Positions 7,652-16,401 are shown, counted from the first letter of the stretch. The stretch is DNA of 32,284 nucleotides from an uncultured Porphyromonadaceae bacterium (GCA_900547555.1 URHG01000027.1:1-32284); one strand, 5' to 3'. Made by a program: numbers and translations. The notes: generated by a model from the letters alone, not told the origin.

Positions 7652-9256
7652 ATGAAAATGAGAGTTTTTCTGTCGGTTGTTTTGTGGGCTTGGGTATTGA
7701 CGGTAGGTGCAAAGAATGTCGATGCTCGTTTTGACGGGAAAAAGATTACCAATGATATTTTTTGGAATACGGCCGAAGGTATGCCCTTATACAGTCAGGG
7801 CGGAGGAATATTCCGTTATCCCGACCCCGATACCGGACGATTGCGTTACTATTGGTACGGTGTGCGTTATGCCGAAGCGGCACGTTATCGGGAAGACCCG
7901 TCGGTAATGTATCCTGCGTGTACGTTTGAGGCGGTAACTTGTTACAGCTCCGATGATTTGATAAATTGGCATTACGAAGGAGATGTTTTGACACGGGAAG
8001 AAGTTGACCGTTATGGCCGCGCCGGTTGGGTGGGGCGTATGGGAGTTGCTTATCTTGAAGAGTGGAATCAATATGTGTTGGTTGTACAGCATGATAACGG
8101 AGTTCTGTTTGCCTTGTCCCGTACGCCGAACGGTCGTTTTATTTGGCATCGGCGCATTACGATGGAGAAGATAATCGGTACGCCCAATACCGGAGACCAG
8201 ACGGTTTTTGTCGATGAAGATACCCGGAAACCTTACCTTATCTATTCTTATGGACGAGGGCGCAATCGCATATACGTGTCCGAAATCGGTATTCGGGACG
8301 GGCAGGTGGATTTGCTCGATTGTACGCAGGTTTTTAAAGGAGCCGGTCGAGAAGGCAATTGCCTGTTCAAGTACAGAGGCCGTTATTATATGTGTGCTTC
8401 GAATCTTTACGGATGGGATTCATCATTTGCCTATTACATGGTGGCGAATGATATACGCGGGCCTTATGAACCGGTCAATGATATGAAAATCATGCCCGGA
8501 TGTACCGAAGACTATGCCCATGTTACGCAGACGGGTTTTTTCTATACGGTTCGCGGAAACCAGAAAGAGACGGTCGTTTATTGTGGAGACCGTTGGGCGG
8601 AGTTTGCGGGAAACGGGTGGGGATATAATCACTGGTGTCCCGTTTCGTTCGATGGGGAAGAACCCTATTTCAACTCTTTGCAATCGTGGTATCTCGATGT
8701 GGAGACAGGGGAGTGGCATGTGGCCGAAGATAATAATTATGTAAAAAACGGTAGTTTTGAGGCCGACCGTCGGTCGATTCCTTGTCCCGCCAAACCGGTT
8801 CAAGATTATTTGCTGGGTTGGACAACGGAGATTATCGAAGGTAATAAAGTTGCAGTCGGTTCGCCCGATTCTCCGATATTGAACTACGAAAACAGTGAGG
8901 CGGATCGTAAAACGGTTATCGGGGAAAAATCTCTTTTTATCGGTGATAAAACCCGTTTTCGGCGTCGTATTTATCAGACGATAACATCTACACCTTATGT
9001 GTCGTTGCCCGACGGACATTATACTCTTACGGCACGATTGAAAAACAGCGAGGGTCTGGATTGTCTTGAAATGTATGCCGAGAGTGAGGGAAAACGTTTT
9101 TCGTGCCGGATAAAAGAAAAAACTCCCGAATGGCGGACGATAGAAATAAGACGCGTCAAGGTACGTGGAGGCAAGGTCGAAATCGGTTTTTATGTCGAAG
9201 GAGTTGCTGATGCTTGGGCTCGCATCGACGATGTTGTACTGAAAAGAAGTCGATAA
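7652..9256 (+). CDS. GH43-like exported five-bladed propeller glycosidase with C-terminal carbohydrate-binding-type domain
   Basis: The protein has 534 residues. A signal peptide ends near LTVGA (residue 20). The next roughly 340 residues resemble the beta-propeller of family 43 and its galactan 1,3-beta-galactosidase-like branch: IFRYPDPDTGRLRYYWYGV, YSSDDLINWHYEGDVL, GDQTVFVDEDTRKPYLIYSY, and GREGNCLFKYRGRYYMC, where E234 sits at the usual place of the general acid. The last roughly 165 residues start at NNYVKNGSFEADRR, a typical opening of a galactose-binding-like or CBM-like sandwich. AAGAAGGGG upstream of the ATG at 7652 is A/G-rich. It lies 13 bases after the GHL10 stop, so the two are probably co-transcribed and may act on the same glycan. 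Family assignment is by motif recall; the substrate is unknown. Arabinosidase, galactosidase and xylosidase all remain possible. Confidence 0.8.
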   Translation: MKMRVFLSVVLWAWVLTVGAKNVDARFDGKKITNDIFWNTAEGMPLYSQGGGIFRYPDPDTGRLRYYWYGVRYAEAARYREDPSVMYPACTFEAVTCYSSDDLINWHYEGDVLTREEVDRYGRAGWVGRMGVAYLEEWNQYVLVVQHDNGVLFALSRTPNGRFIWHRRITMEKIIGTPNTGDQTVFVDEDTRKPYLIYSYGRGRNRIYVSEIGIRDGQVDLLDCTQVFKGAGREGNCLFKYRGRYYMCASNLYGWDSSFAYYMVANDIRGPYEPVNDMKIMPGCTEDYAHVTQTGFFYTVRGNQKETVVYCGDRWAEFAGNGWGYNHWCPVSFDGEEPYFNSLQSWYLDVETGEWHVAEDNNYVKNGSFEADRRSIPCPAKPVQDYLLGWTTEIIEGNKVAVGSPDSPILNYENSEADRKTVIGEKSLFIGDKTRFRRRIYQTITSTPYVSLPDGHYTLTARLKNSEGLDCLEMYAESEGKRFSCRIKEKTPEWRTIEIRRVKVRGGKVEIGFYVEGVADAWARIDDVVLKRSR

Positions 9257-9322
9257 GTATAATCGGGGTGATATTTTCCGGTAAAGGAAAAGATGATGAA
9301 TTCAAACTTGATGCAAATAGTG

Positions 9323-9361
9323 TGGGGTTCTTACATTTGCTCTGTCCGGTTAGAAATGATA
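9323..9361. repeat. Degenerate copy of an intergenic repeat
   Basis: The segment GGTTCTTACATTTGCTCTG and the 17 bases after it align by eye, in the same orientation, with 9452-9489. About three quarters of positions agree, including the core TGTCC-GTT-G-AATGA. It looks like a decayed duplicate of the better copy 128 bases downstream. Confidence 0.45.
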
Positions 9362-9444
9362 TTTGCTGTTTTCCTTATAAGACATTCCTTTGTTGTTCCG
9401 AATTTTACCAACGGGCGATATGAGAGATTCTGTTTGTATACAGC

Positions 9445-9490
9445 TTGTCATGGGATTCTTCACTTCGCTTTGTCCCGTTCGGAATGACAA
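9445..9490. repeat. Intergenic repeat of the ATTCTTCACTTCG...GGAATGAC type
   Basis: The unit is bounded by TTGTCAT (9445-9451) and its inverted copy ATGACAA (9484-9490), and contains GGGATTCTTCACTTCGCTTT. I recall very similar strings (GATTCTTCAC...TTCAGAATGAC) scattered between genes in many bacterial genomes, including Bacteroidetes. It may be a small nonautonomous palindromic element; this recall was not checked against a database. Confidence 0.5.
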
Positions 9491-9558
9491 ATGATTTTCT
9501 GTGCAAATCGGTAGAGAATAGTTCCCTTCAATATGATAAATATAAATATCTTGGCAGA

Positions 9559-9595
9559 AGAAAGGCCCGACTAAAATTCGTAGTCGGGCCTTTCT
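9559..9595. terminator. Bidirectional intrinsic terminator between GH43-like gene and rpoZ
   Basis: A 15-base perfect stem pairs AGAAAGGCCCGACTA (9559-9573) with its complement at 9581-9595 across a 7-base loop. Short pyrimidine-rich tails lie on both sides. It can end both the glycosidase operon and the bamD-rpoZ operon. Confidence 0.8.
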
Positions 9596-9615
9596 TTGTA
9601 TCAATAATATAAGAA

Positions 9616-9948
9616 TCAAAGTTCTTCTTTTTCTTTGGTCGGATTTTTGTAATAAACCTTACCTTCGAGATATTCTTGAGTAGCGATGAGGGTCGGTTTC
9701 GGTAATTTTTCATAATAACGCGAAATCTCGATTTGTTCGCGGTTCTCAAAAACCTCTTCGAGATTGTCGTTATACGAGGCAAACTCTTGCAACTTCTTCT
9801 CCAAGTCGTTTTTCATTTCCACGCTTATCTGGTTGGCACGTTTGCCGATAATGCGTAACGTTTCGTAAACGTTTCCCGTATCGTTCGAGAGAGCGATGAT
9901 GTCGCGGGTTACGGTATTGGTCGATGCGTTGGTTTTTTTGTAGTCCAT
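9616..9948 (-). CDS. rpoZ: RNA polymerase omega (Rpb6-like) subunit
   Basis: This 110-residue protein matches the Bacteroidetes form of the small omega/Rpb6 subunit that helps assemble and stabilise the beta-prime subunit. The start MDYKKTNASTNTVTRDIIAL and the helix NVYETLRIIGKRANQIS are the recognisable family segments; the second is the omega helix carrying RANQI. The C-terminal half, with EYLEGKVYYKNP, is the Bacteroidetes-type extension. It starts 20 bases after the bamD stop and is read in the same direction, so the two are likely co-transcribed from the bamD promoter. A strong terminator 20 bases beyond the stop closes the operon. Identification rests on remembered family sequences, and no key residues look altered. 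Confidence 0.88.
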   Translation of the reverse strand: MDYKKTNASTNTVTRDIIALSNDTGNVYETLRIIGKRANQISVEMKNDLEKKLQEFASYNDNLEEVFENREQIEISRYYEKLPKPTLIATQEYLEGKVYYKNPTKEKEEL

Positions 9949-9968
9949 TTTTTATTTCGGTTTATTTT

Positions 9969-10781
9969 TTATTCTTCACTATCGATGTGTTTGCTGGCAT
10001 CATTGAATATGCTCTCGGCTTCTTTCTTATATTTCCCGTCGGGATATTCATTGATGTATGCGTAATATTCATCTATGGTATTGCGATAACGTTCACCTTT
10101 CCGTTCGCTAATACTTTCTTGCGCCTCCTGATAACGGGCTCGTAAGATAAGCATAAGGAATTCTTCCTTTCTTTGGGTATAAGGGAAGGTCTTCAATGCG
10201 TTTTGTGCCGTTATGACGGCCGATTCGAAGTAATTCCTACCTAAGTAGTTCCCTATGTTGAAATAGGTCATGGCGTTCAGAAATTCTTTTTCGACCAATT
10301 TCTCCTGCAATTTGACGATCATGTCTTGGGCCTCTTTTACTTTTTCTCCCCGGGGGTAATAGTCGAGATACATTTGCAATTCTTCTATACCTTTATAAGT
10401 GATAGATTGGTCGAGACGCGGATCGGGGGAATCGTTATAATAACTCAATCCCGAATAATAACGAGCCATTTCGGTATATTCACCTTTGGGAAAACTTCGA
10501 TAGTAAGTAGCGAAGTAGTCTCCTGCCGTGTCGTAGTTCTTGGCCATAAAATGGCTGAGCGCCAACAAATAGAGCGATTCTTCTCCTTTGTCGGTTCCTT
10601 TAAAGACGGCAACTAAATCTTCGAGAAGAGAGTAAGCGCGGTTGTATTTGCCTGTGTCGAAACATTTCTTGGCATACTGGTATTTCATGTCCAAATCGGT
10701 ACTTTTCTGTACCTTGTAGTATTCGCCGCAAGAAGTGCAAATCAACAGAAGTATACCTAAATAAACCGCTTTTTTTATCAT
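9969..10781 (-). CDS. bamD: Outer membrane protein assembly factor BamD (lipoprotein)
   Basis: The 270-residue product is a TPR-type lipoprotein of the barrel assembly machine that folds beta-barrel proteins into the outer membrane. The signal sequence ends LLLICTSC-G, giving lipidation at Cys18; the -3 residue is Cys rather than the more usual Leu, but SCG is common in this phylum. Five or so helix-turn-helix repeats follow, with YQYAKKCFDTGKYNRAYSLL, EESLYLLALSHFMAKNYDTA, YTEMARYYSGLSYYNDS and the final YINEYPDGKYKKEAESIF typical of BamD/YfiO. The length is normal. It is the first gene of a two-gene unit with rpoZ and is transcribed divergently from uvrB. The several barrel proteins encoded in this window would be clients. 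Confidence 0.93.
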   Translation of the reverse strand: MIKKAVYLGILLLICTSCGEYYKVQKSTDLDMKYQYAKKCFDTGKYNRAYSLLEDLVAVFKGTDKGEESLYLLALSHFMAKNYDTAGDYFATYYRSFPKGEYTEMARYYSGLSYYNDSPDPRLDQSITYKGIEELQMYLDYYPRGEKVKEAQDMIVKLQEKLVEKEFLNAMTYFNIGNYLGRNYFESAVITAQNALKTFPYTQRKEEFLMLILRARYQEAQESISERKGERYRNTIDEYYAYINEYPDGKYKKEAESIFNDASKHIDSEE

Positions 10782-10800
10782 ACGTACATGAATAACTGCG

Positions 10801-10831
10801 CAAAGTTAGACAATCAAGGAGAATTATGAAA
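10801..10831 (-). promoter_or_regulatory. Promoter for bamD-rpoZ
   Basis: On the minus strand TAACTTTG (10801-10808) is an exact -7 element and TTTC (10828-10831) stands 19 bases upstream. The leader would be about 15 bases. Confidence 0.65.
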
Positions 10832-10936
10832 GTAAAAAAGAGAAATTTAACGGATAATCTCACTCTTTTTATTTATTCCTCTCTTTTGTATGGGTAATTA
10901 TTGCGAAGACTGCGTGTAAAGACAAGGAGTTTTTCA

Positions 10937-10944
10937 TACCTTTG
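10937..10944 (+). promoter_or_regulatory. -7 element of the uvrB-ygiQ promoter
   Basis: TACCTTTG fits TAnnTTTG exactly and lies 22 bases before the uvrB ATG at 10967. No good TTTG is found 19-21 bases upstream. I see no obvious LexA-type site. Confidence 0.55.
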
Positions 10945-10966
10945 TAGTTTAAAAACTCGTAAAACG

Positions 10967-13006
10967 ATGGAATTCAAAATCGTTTCTCCATTCAGTCCTA
11001 CCGGTGACCAGCCCGAGGCTATTGCCGAACTGACGCACGGTATCAGGGAAGGTTTGCCGGCGCAGACGCTTCTCGGTGTTACCGGGTCGGGAAAAACGTT
11101 CACTATGGCCAATGTCATAGAGCAGGTACAGAAACCTACGCTCATACTCAGCCACAACAAGACGTTGGCTGCCCAGCTTTATAGTGAATTCAAGAATTTT
11201 TTTCCCGAAAATGCGGTCGAGTATTTTGTCTCGTATTACGATTATTACCAGCCCGAGGCTTATATTCCTACGACCGATACCTATATCGAAAAAGATTTGG
11301 CCATAAACGAAGAGATCGACCGGCTGCGTTTGTCGGCGACATCTTCGCTTTTGTCCGGCCGTAAAGATATTATTGTCGTGTCGTCGGTATCCTGCCTTTA
11401 CGGTATCGGTAATCCCGAAGACTTTCATAGTAATACGATCGAGGTGAAAGTCGGCAGCCGGTTAGAGCGGAATGATTTTCTTCGCCGGTTGGTCGACGGG
11501 CTCTATTCCCGTAACGAAATAGAATTGCTACGGGGAAATTTTCGGGTCAAGGGCGATACGGTCGATGTTTACCCCGCTTACCAAGATGAAATCGTGCGGG
11601 TAACATTTTGGGGAGACGAGATCGATTCCATAGAAAGTGTCGACCCATCGAGCGGCTATACGATTTCGAGATTCGACGCATATAATATTTATCCGGCCAA
11701 TATATTCGTAACGACAAAAGAACGCATCAATAGAGCTGTCGATGAAATAGCTCTCGATTTGGGCAAACAGGTCGAATTTTTCAAATCGATAGGAAAGGAA
11801 CTCGAAGCCAAACGTCTTTATGAACGGGTTACATACGATCTCGAAATGATAAAGGAGGTAGGATATTGTTCGGGTATCGAAAACTATTCCCGTTATTTCG
11901 ACGGACGTATGCCCGGTACGAGACCGTTCTGTTTGCTCGATTATTTTCCGAAAGATTTTATGGTGATTATCGATGAAAGTCATGTTACGATACCGCAGAT
12001 ACGTGCTATGTATGGGGGGGATAACTCTCGAAAAGTCAATTTGGTGGAATATGGTTTTCGATTGCCGGCGGCCATAGATAACCGGCCGTTGACGTTTGCA
12101 GAGTTCGAGTCTTTGGTCCCGCAAGTCATTTATGTGAGTGCGACGCCGGCCGACTATGAGCTGATACGCAGTGAAGGCGTTGTCGTCGAGCAGGTTATAC
12201 GGCCTACGGGATTGCTCGATCCTGTTATAGAAGTACGGCCCAGCCTCAATCAAATCGATGATTTGCTCGAAGAGATACAACAGCGCGTCGAACGTAACGA
12301 GCGGGTGTTGGTTACGACGCTTACCAAACGTATGGCCGAGGAGCTGAATGCTTATCTGCTTCGTCTCGACATACATTGCAATTATATTCACTCCGATGTC
12401 GACACACTCGATCGGATACAGATTATCGATGACCTTCGCAAAGGGGTGTACGATGTTTTAGTCGGGGTAAATTTGTTAAGGGAAGGGTTGGATTTGCCCG
12501 AGGTTTCTCTGGTTGCGATACTCGATGCCGATAAGGAAGGATTTTTGCGTTCGCATCGTTCTCTTACGCAGACAGCCGGTCGTGCGGCCCGTAATCTCAA
12601 CGGGCGTGTTATCATGTATGCCGACCGTATTACCGATAGTATGCAGCAAACTATCGATGAGACCAATCGGCGGCGAGAGAAGCAATTGGCCTATAATGAA
12701 GCTCATCATATCACGCCGCAGGCCATACGCAAGGCCTATAATACGGCATTGGCACGTCGGGAAGATAAGGCCGTCGAATCTGTCGAGATTTCCGGAAAAC
12801 CGATGTATGAAGAAGAGTTCGATACGGTACATGTGTCGTTGGCTGCCGATCCGATTGTCCCGTATATGAGTAAAGAGCAACTCAAAAAAAATATGGAGAA
12901 TGTACGTCGGCAGATGGTGGCGGCTGCCAAAAATATGGAGTTTATCGAAGCGGCTCGCTTACGTGATGAACTGCTGAAACTCGAAGATCTTTACAATCAT
13001 AAATAA
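10967..13006 (+). CDS. uvrB: Excinuclease ABC subunit B
   Basis: The 679-residue UvrB is the damage-verifying helicase-like subunit of nucleotide excision repair; it is loaded by UvrA and recruits UvrC. The Walker A motif GVTGSGKTFT lies at residues 37-46. The damage-probing beta-hairpin region is YYDYYQPEAYIP. Further helicase motifs are DESHVTIPQIRAMY, YVSATPADYE, VNLLREGLDLPEVSLVAILD and QTAGRAARN. The C-terminal UVR domain (about residues 640-675, with EAARLRDELLKLE) is the UvrC-contacting segment. The start MEFKIVSPFSPTGDQPEAI is the conserved family N-terminus; the frame extends upstream to 10901, but the -7 element lies in that extension. ygiQ begins two bases after the stop, so the pair is an operon. 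Confidence 0.98.
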   Translation: MEFKIVSPFSPTGDQPEAIAELTHGIREGLPAQTLLGVTGSGKTFTMANVIEQVQKPTLILSHNKTLAAQLYSEFKNFFPENAVEYFVSYYDYYQPEAYIPTTDTYIEKDLAINEEIDRLRLSATSSLLSGRKDIIVVSSVSCLYGIGNPEDFHSNTIEVKVGSRLERNDFLRRLVDGLYSRNEIELLRGNFRVKGDTVDVYPAYQDEIVRVTFWGDEIDSIESVDPSSGYTISRFDAYNIYPANIFVTTKERINRAVDEIALDLGKQVEFFKSIGKELEAKRLYERVTYDLEMIKEVGYCSGIENYSRYFDGRMPGTRPFCLLDYFPKDFMVIIDESHVTIPQIRAMYGGDNSRKVNLVEYGFRLPAAIDNRPLTFAEFESLVPQVIYVSATPADYELIRSEGVVVEQVIRPTGLLDPVIEVRPSLNQIDDLLEEIQQRVERNERVLVTTLTKRMAEELNAYLLRLDIHCNYIHSDVDTLDRIQIIDDLRKGVYDVLVGVNLLREGLDLPEVSLVAILDADKEGFLRSHRSLTQTAGRAARNLNGRVIMYADRITDSMQQTIDETNRRREKQLAYNEAHHITPQAIRKAYNTALARREDKAVESVEISGKPMYEEEFDTVHVSLAADPIVPYMSKEQLKKNMENVRRQMVAAAKNMEFIEAARLRDELLKLEDLYNHK

Positions 13007-13008
13007 GT

Positions 13009-15015
13009 ATGCAGGAAATGTGTATGGATATGCGCAATTGGCTGCCCACGACGCGGAAAGAGTTGGAACAGCGGGGGTGGGAATGGGTCGATGTAATCCT
13101 GTTCTCGGGAGATGCTTATGTCGACCATCCGTCGTTCGGCGTTTCTGTCATCGGTAGAGTGTTGGAGGCAGAGGGATTGCGTGTGGCGATTGTTCCGCAA
13201 CCTAATTGGCGGGACGACCTCCGAGATTTCAAAAAATTGGGGAAACCGCGTCTCTTTTTCGGCGTTTCGGCCGGTGCGATGGATTCGATGGTCAATCACT
13301 ATACCGCCAATAAAAGATTGCGTTCCGATGATGCCTATACGCCCGATGGGCGGGCCGGCATGCGTCCCGATTATCCGACGATTGTTTATACCCGCATTCT
13401 TAAAGAATTATATCCCGACGTACCGGTTGTCATCGGAGGAATCGAAGCGTCGTTACGGCGGGTAACTCATTATGATTATTGGCAGGATCGTTTACGTCCG
13501 AGTATTTTGGTGGAGAGCGGAGCCGATATTCTTTCTTACGGTATGGGGGAACAGACAATGCGGATGATTGCCCGGCGGTTGCGCAACGGTGAGCCGGTTT
13601 CGGCATTACAGGACATTCCGCAGACGGTTGTGGCAGTAGATGCGGCCGATTTGCCCACAGGGAAAGATGACGATTCTTATTGCGTGTTGGCGTCGCATGA
13701 AGAGTGTCTCAAAAACAAAAGGATACAAGCTCGTAATTTTTGTATCGTCGAGGAGGAGTCCAATCGTTATACCGCGAGGCTTTTATGGCAACGTTGCGGC
13801 GATAAGGCCTTGAAGATAAATCCCCCGTTGCCGCCGATAAGCAGTGAGGAGCTCGATGCGATATATGACCTGCCGTTTACCCGGTTACCACACCCTCGTT
13901 ACCGGAGGAAGACCATACCGGCATTTGAGATGATAAAATTTTCGGTAACCCTGCATCGGGGCTGTTTCGGCGGTTGTGCTTTTTGTACGATTTCGGCACA
14001 TCAAGGCAAATTTATTTCTTCCCGTTCGGAGGAGTCGGTTTTGCGGGAAGTCTCTAAAATCATCGCTATGCCAGACTTTAAAGGCTATCTCAGCGATTTG
14101 GGCGGCCCCTCGGCTAATATGTACCGCATGGCCGGTAAAAAATCGTCGGCTTGCCGTGTATGTAAACGGCCTTCGTGCCTTTGGCCGTCGGTGTGTCCCA
14201 ATATGCAGGTCGATCATCGTCCGTTGATACATCTTTACAGGGAGGTCGATCGTATGTCGGGTATAAAGCGGTCGTTTATAGGTAGCGGCGTGCGTTATGA
14301 CCTTCTGTTGCATCGCAATGACGATGAGAAACTCAATGCCGCCTCTCGCGAATATACCGAAGAACTGGTTACCAGACATGTTTCCGGACGTCTTAAAGTG
14401 GCTCCCGAGCACACTTCATCACGGGTGTTGCAGTGTATGCGTAAACCCTATTTCAAGCAGTTTGAGCAGTTCCGTACAATTTTCGAACGTATCAACCGGG
14501 AACATGGATTGAACCAACAGTTGATACCTTATTTCATTTCGAGCCACCCGGCTTGCGAACCCGGCGATATGGCCGAGTTGGCGACGATTACCAAAAATCT
14601 GAATTTTCATCTTGAACAGGTACAGGATTTTACGCCCACACCCATGACCCTCGCTACCGAGATGTATTATACTGGTTACAATCCGTATACGGGAGAGAAG
14701 GTTTATACGGCCCGCACGTCGGAAGAAAAATTGGCCCAGCGGCAATTTTTCTTTTGGTACAAGCCCGAAGCCCGTCGGGGTATCGAACAGGTCTTGCATC
14801 GGATAGGCCGGGAAGATTTGTTGGAAAAATTATATGGGAGTCGTTTTTCTTCTCGACGTTCGGCTTCTTCGGGTAAAGAGAGTAAAACGGAGAAGAAAGT
14901 TTCTTCGTTCAATCCCAACTTCAATCCTTCCAAGCGTAGAGAGGCAATGAAATTAAGAGGTGAAAAGGGCGGAAAAAATACCGAAAATTCGCATAAAAAG
15001 TTCCCGAAGAAATAA
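13009..15015 (+). CDS. ygiQ: YgiQ family radical SAM protein
   Basis: This 668-residue protein belongs to the YgiQ (UPF0313) radical SAM family, whose reaction is not established. The N-terminal region contains the family segments LPTTRKELEQRGWEWVDVIL, FSGDAYVDHPSFG and VIGGIEASLRR. The SAM-cluster motif is GCFGGCAFC, with Cys319, Cys323 and Cys326. A second Cys group (CRVCKRPSCLWPSVC) about 55 residues later could bind another metal site. The C-terminal part has the conserved HVSGRLKVAPEH and the DFTPTPMTLATEMYYTG segment, followed by a Lys/Ser-rich, probably disordered tail of about 45 residues. The ATG at 13009 starts two bases after uvrB; alternative in-frame ATGs at 13021 and 13027 would shorten it by 4 or 6 residues. 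It ends four bases before the convergent MATE gene with no terminator space between. Confidence 0.93.
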   Translation: MQEMCMDMRNWLPTTRKELEQRGWEWVDVILFSGDAYVDHPSFGVSVIGRVLEAEGLRVAIVPQPNWRDDLRDFKKLGKPRLFFGVSAGAMDSMVNHYTANKRLRSDDAYTPDGRAGMRPDYPTIVYTRILKELYPDVPVVIGGIEASLRRVTHYDYWQDRLRPSILVESGADILSYGMGEQTMRMIARRLRNGEPVSALQDIPQTVVAVDAADLPTGKDDDSYCVLASHEECLKNKRIQARNFCIVEEESNRYTARLLWQRCGDKALKINPPLPPISSEELDAIYDLPFTRLPHPRYRRKTIPAFEMIKFSVTLHRGCFGGCAFCTISAHQGKFISSRSEESVLREVSKIIAMPDFKGYLSDLGGPSANMYRMAGKKSSACRVCKRPSCLWPSVCPNMQVDHRPLIHLYREVDRMSGIKRSFIGSGVRYDLLLHRNDDEKLNAASREYTEELVTRHVSGRLKVAPEHTSSRVLQCMRKPYFKQFEQFRTIFERINREHGLNQQLIPYFISSHPACEPGDMAELATITKNLNFHLEQVQDFTPTPMTLATEMYYTGYNPYTGEKVYTARTSEEKLAQRQFFFWYKPEARRGIEQVLHRIGREDLLEKLYGSRFSSRRSASSGKESKTEKKVSSFNPNFNPSKRREAMKLRGEKGGKNTENSHKKFPKK

Positions 15016-15019
15016 ATTT

Positions 15020-16372
15020 CTAATGTCGTATTTTTTCAGGTTTACTGTTCTGACGGAATTGCCAAAAGAAAAGCAGAGCAGCGCAACTGAGTCCTACGGG
15101 ATAGCCCCACCAAACCCCCGGTGCACCTCCCTGACATGGGAATGCAAAGCTGTAAGAGGCGGGGAGGCTGACGATAAAATAGCTGATAAATGCGATCCAT
15201 ACCATCGGTTTTACTACACCGAGTCCGCGTAATGCCCCGGCGAGAGTGATTTGCAGGCCGTCTCCCAATTGATAGACGATCATCGGTATGACAATGGCCG
15301 ATACGAGCGAGGCGACATCGGGCGAGTCGGTAAAAATATATCCGATATGTTGGCGGGTAAAGAACATGATACTGGTAACGAACAGAATGAGACCGAGTAC
15401 GATATGTATACCGGCTGTTGCGATGGGGCGTATTTCGTGATTCCTGTTGCTTCCTCGTGCATTGCTTATCAGAATGGTTACGGCAGCGCCTATTCCCGAG
15501 TAAAGCAGAAATCCTATGGTGGAGAATGTAACGGCTGCTTGGTGAGCGGCCAGCGCTGTACTACCTATCCAGCCGATGAAAATGACGCTCAGGCTGAACG
15601 AACCGGTTTCCATACCTAACTGCAAAGCGACGGGAATACCCATTGTGAGAATCGGTCGGTATAGTTTCTTATTTGAGGGAAGACGGAAGAATCCGCTTTT
15701 GAAACGGCGGTAACGCTTCCGGTATATAAATATACATAAGCCGGCGACAATCGTGAATATGCGAGCGATGAGTGTTGATACGCCGGCTCCGAAAAGTCCC
15801 CATTCGGGAAATCCGGCGTAACCGTATATGAGGACTGTATTACCTATGATGTTTAACAGATTGCTCGACAGAAGTATAAACATGGGCGTAAGCGTATCGG
15901 TTGTCCCATCGGCAAATTGCTTGAATGCATTGAACAATAAAACCGGAACGAGACCGATGAGATGCAACAAATAGTAAGGACGCATCAGTGGCAGTAGTTC
16001 TGGTGGCAATCCCATGCGGTCGAGAAAAAAGTAGAGTACTCCCATGATGAGGATAAGCAAAGATGCCAGTATACCGTTGGCATAAAGTCCGTAACGGAAA
16101 ATCTGTCCTGCCAGCGGCAATTCGTTGCGACCGGTTTTTTCTCCTATAAGCGGAGTGATTCCCATGGCAAAACCGGTTGCGAACATGAGTGGTAACATAA
16201 ATATGTTGTTGACAAAAGATGCGGCCGACAATTCTGCGGTCGTATGGTGGCCTACCATGATATTGTCGACGAAGCCGGTGAGGATAACTCCTAATTGGCC
16301 TACCATGATGGGTACACCCATAGCCAACAGCGAACGGTAATGAAGCGAATACTTTTTGAAATAACGGGTCAT
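15020..16372 (-). CDS. MATE family efflux transporter
   Basis: The product (450 residues from 16372) is a 12-helix inner membrane transporter of the MATE/NorM family, which exports drugs or metabolites using H+ or Na+ gradients. The first helix region LLAMGVPIMVGQLGVILTGF with DNIMVGHHTTAELSAASF is diagnostic, as are PLIGEKTGRNE and IGSTALAAHQAAVTFSTIGF in the second half. The frame is open to 16423, but an exact -7 element lies at 16402-16409 inside that extension, so I choose the ATG at 16372 (MTRYFKKYSLHYRSLL). It is a single gene converging on ygiQ with only four bases between the stop codons. The substrate cannot be told from sequence. Confidence 0.93.
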   Translation of the reverse strand: MTRYFKKYSLHYRSLLAMGVPIMVGQLGVILTGFVDNIMVGHHTTAELSAASFVNNIFMLPLMFATGFAMGITPLIGEKTGRNELPLAGQIFRYGLYANGILASLLILIMGVLYFFLDRMGLPPELLPLMRPYYLLHLIGLVPVLLFNAFKQFADGTTDTLTPMFILLSSNLLNIIGNTVLIYGYAGFPEWGLFGAGVSTLIARIFTIVAGLCIFIYRKRYRRFKSGFFRLPSNKKLYRPILTMGIPVALQLGMETGSFSLSVIFIGWIGSTALAAHQAAVTFSTIGFLLYSGIGAAVTILISNARGSNRNHEIRPIATAGIHIVLGLILFVTSIMFFTRQHIGYIFTDSPDVASLVSAIVIPMIVYQLGDGLQITLAGALRGLGVVKPMVWIAFISYFIVSLPASYSFAFPCQGGAPGVWWGYPVGLSCAALLFFWQFRQNSKPEKIRH

Positions 16373-16401
16373 GAGAGTGGTGGGTATTCCTAAAAACTTT
16401 G

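Larger units (their letters stand above)
9257..9615. other. Convergent intergenic region with repeat copies and terminator
   Basis: These 359 bases separate the GH43-like gene from rpoZ. They hold two related repeat units (about 9323-9361 and 9445-9490) and a bidirectional terminator (9559-9595). Short open frames here show no ribosome-binding context or recognisable composition, and I do not call them genes. Confidence 0.6.

Noticed and set aside
3524..9256. A polysaccharide utilisation locus
   Set aside because: There is no SusC/SusD pair, hybrid two-component regulator or ECF/anti-sigma pair near the three glycosidase genes.
9257..9615. CRISPR-like array from the repeated units
   Set aside because: There are only two units, one strongly diverged, with inverted ends and no cas genes.
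9214..9619. Several 60-90 codon frames in the gap between the GH43-like gene and rpoZ
   Set aside because: They run through the repeat copies and the terminator, overlap one another on both strands and show no coding character.
11528..12391. 287-codon minus-strand frame inside uvrB
   Set aside because: Antisense shadow of uvrB with low-complexity Ile/Arg-rich translation and no start context or promoter.
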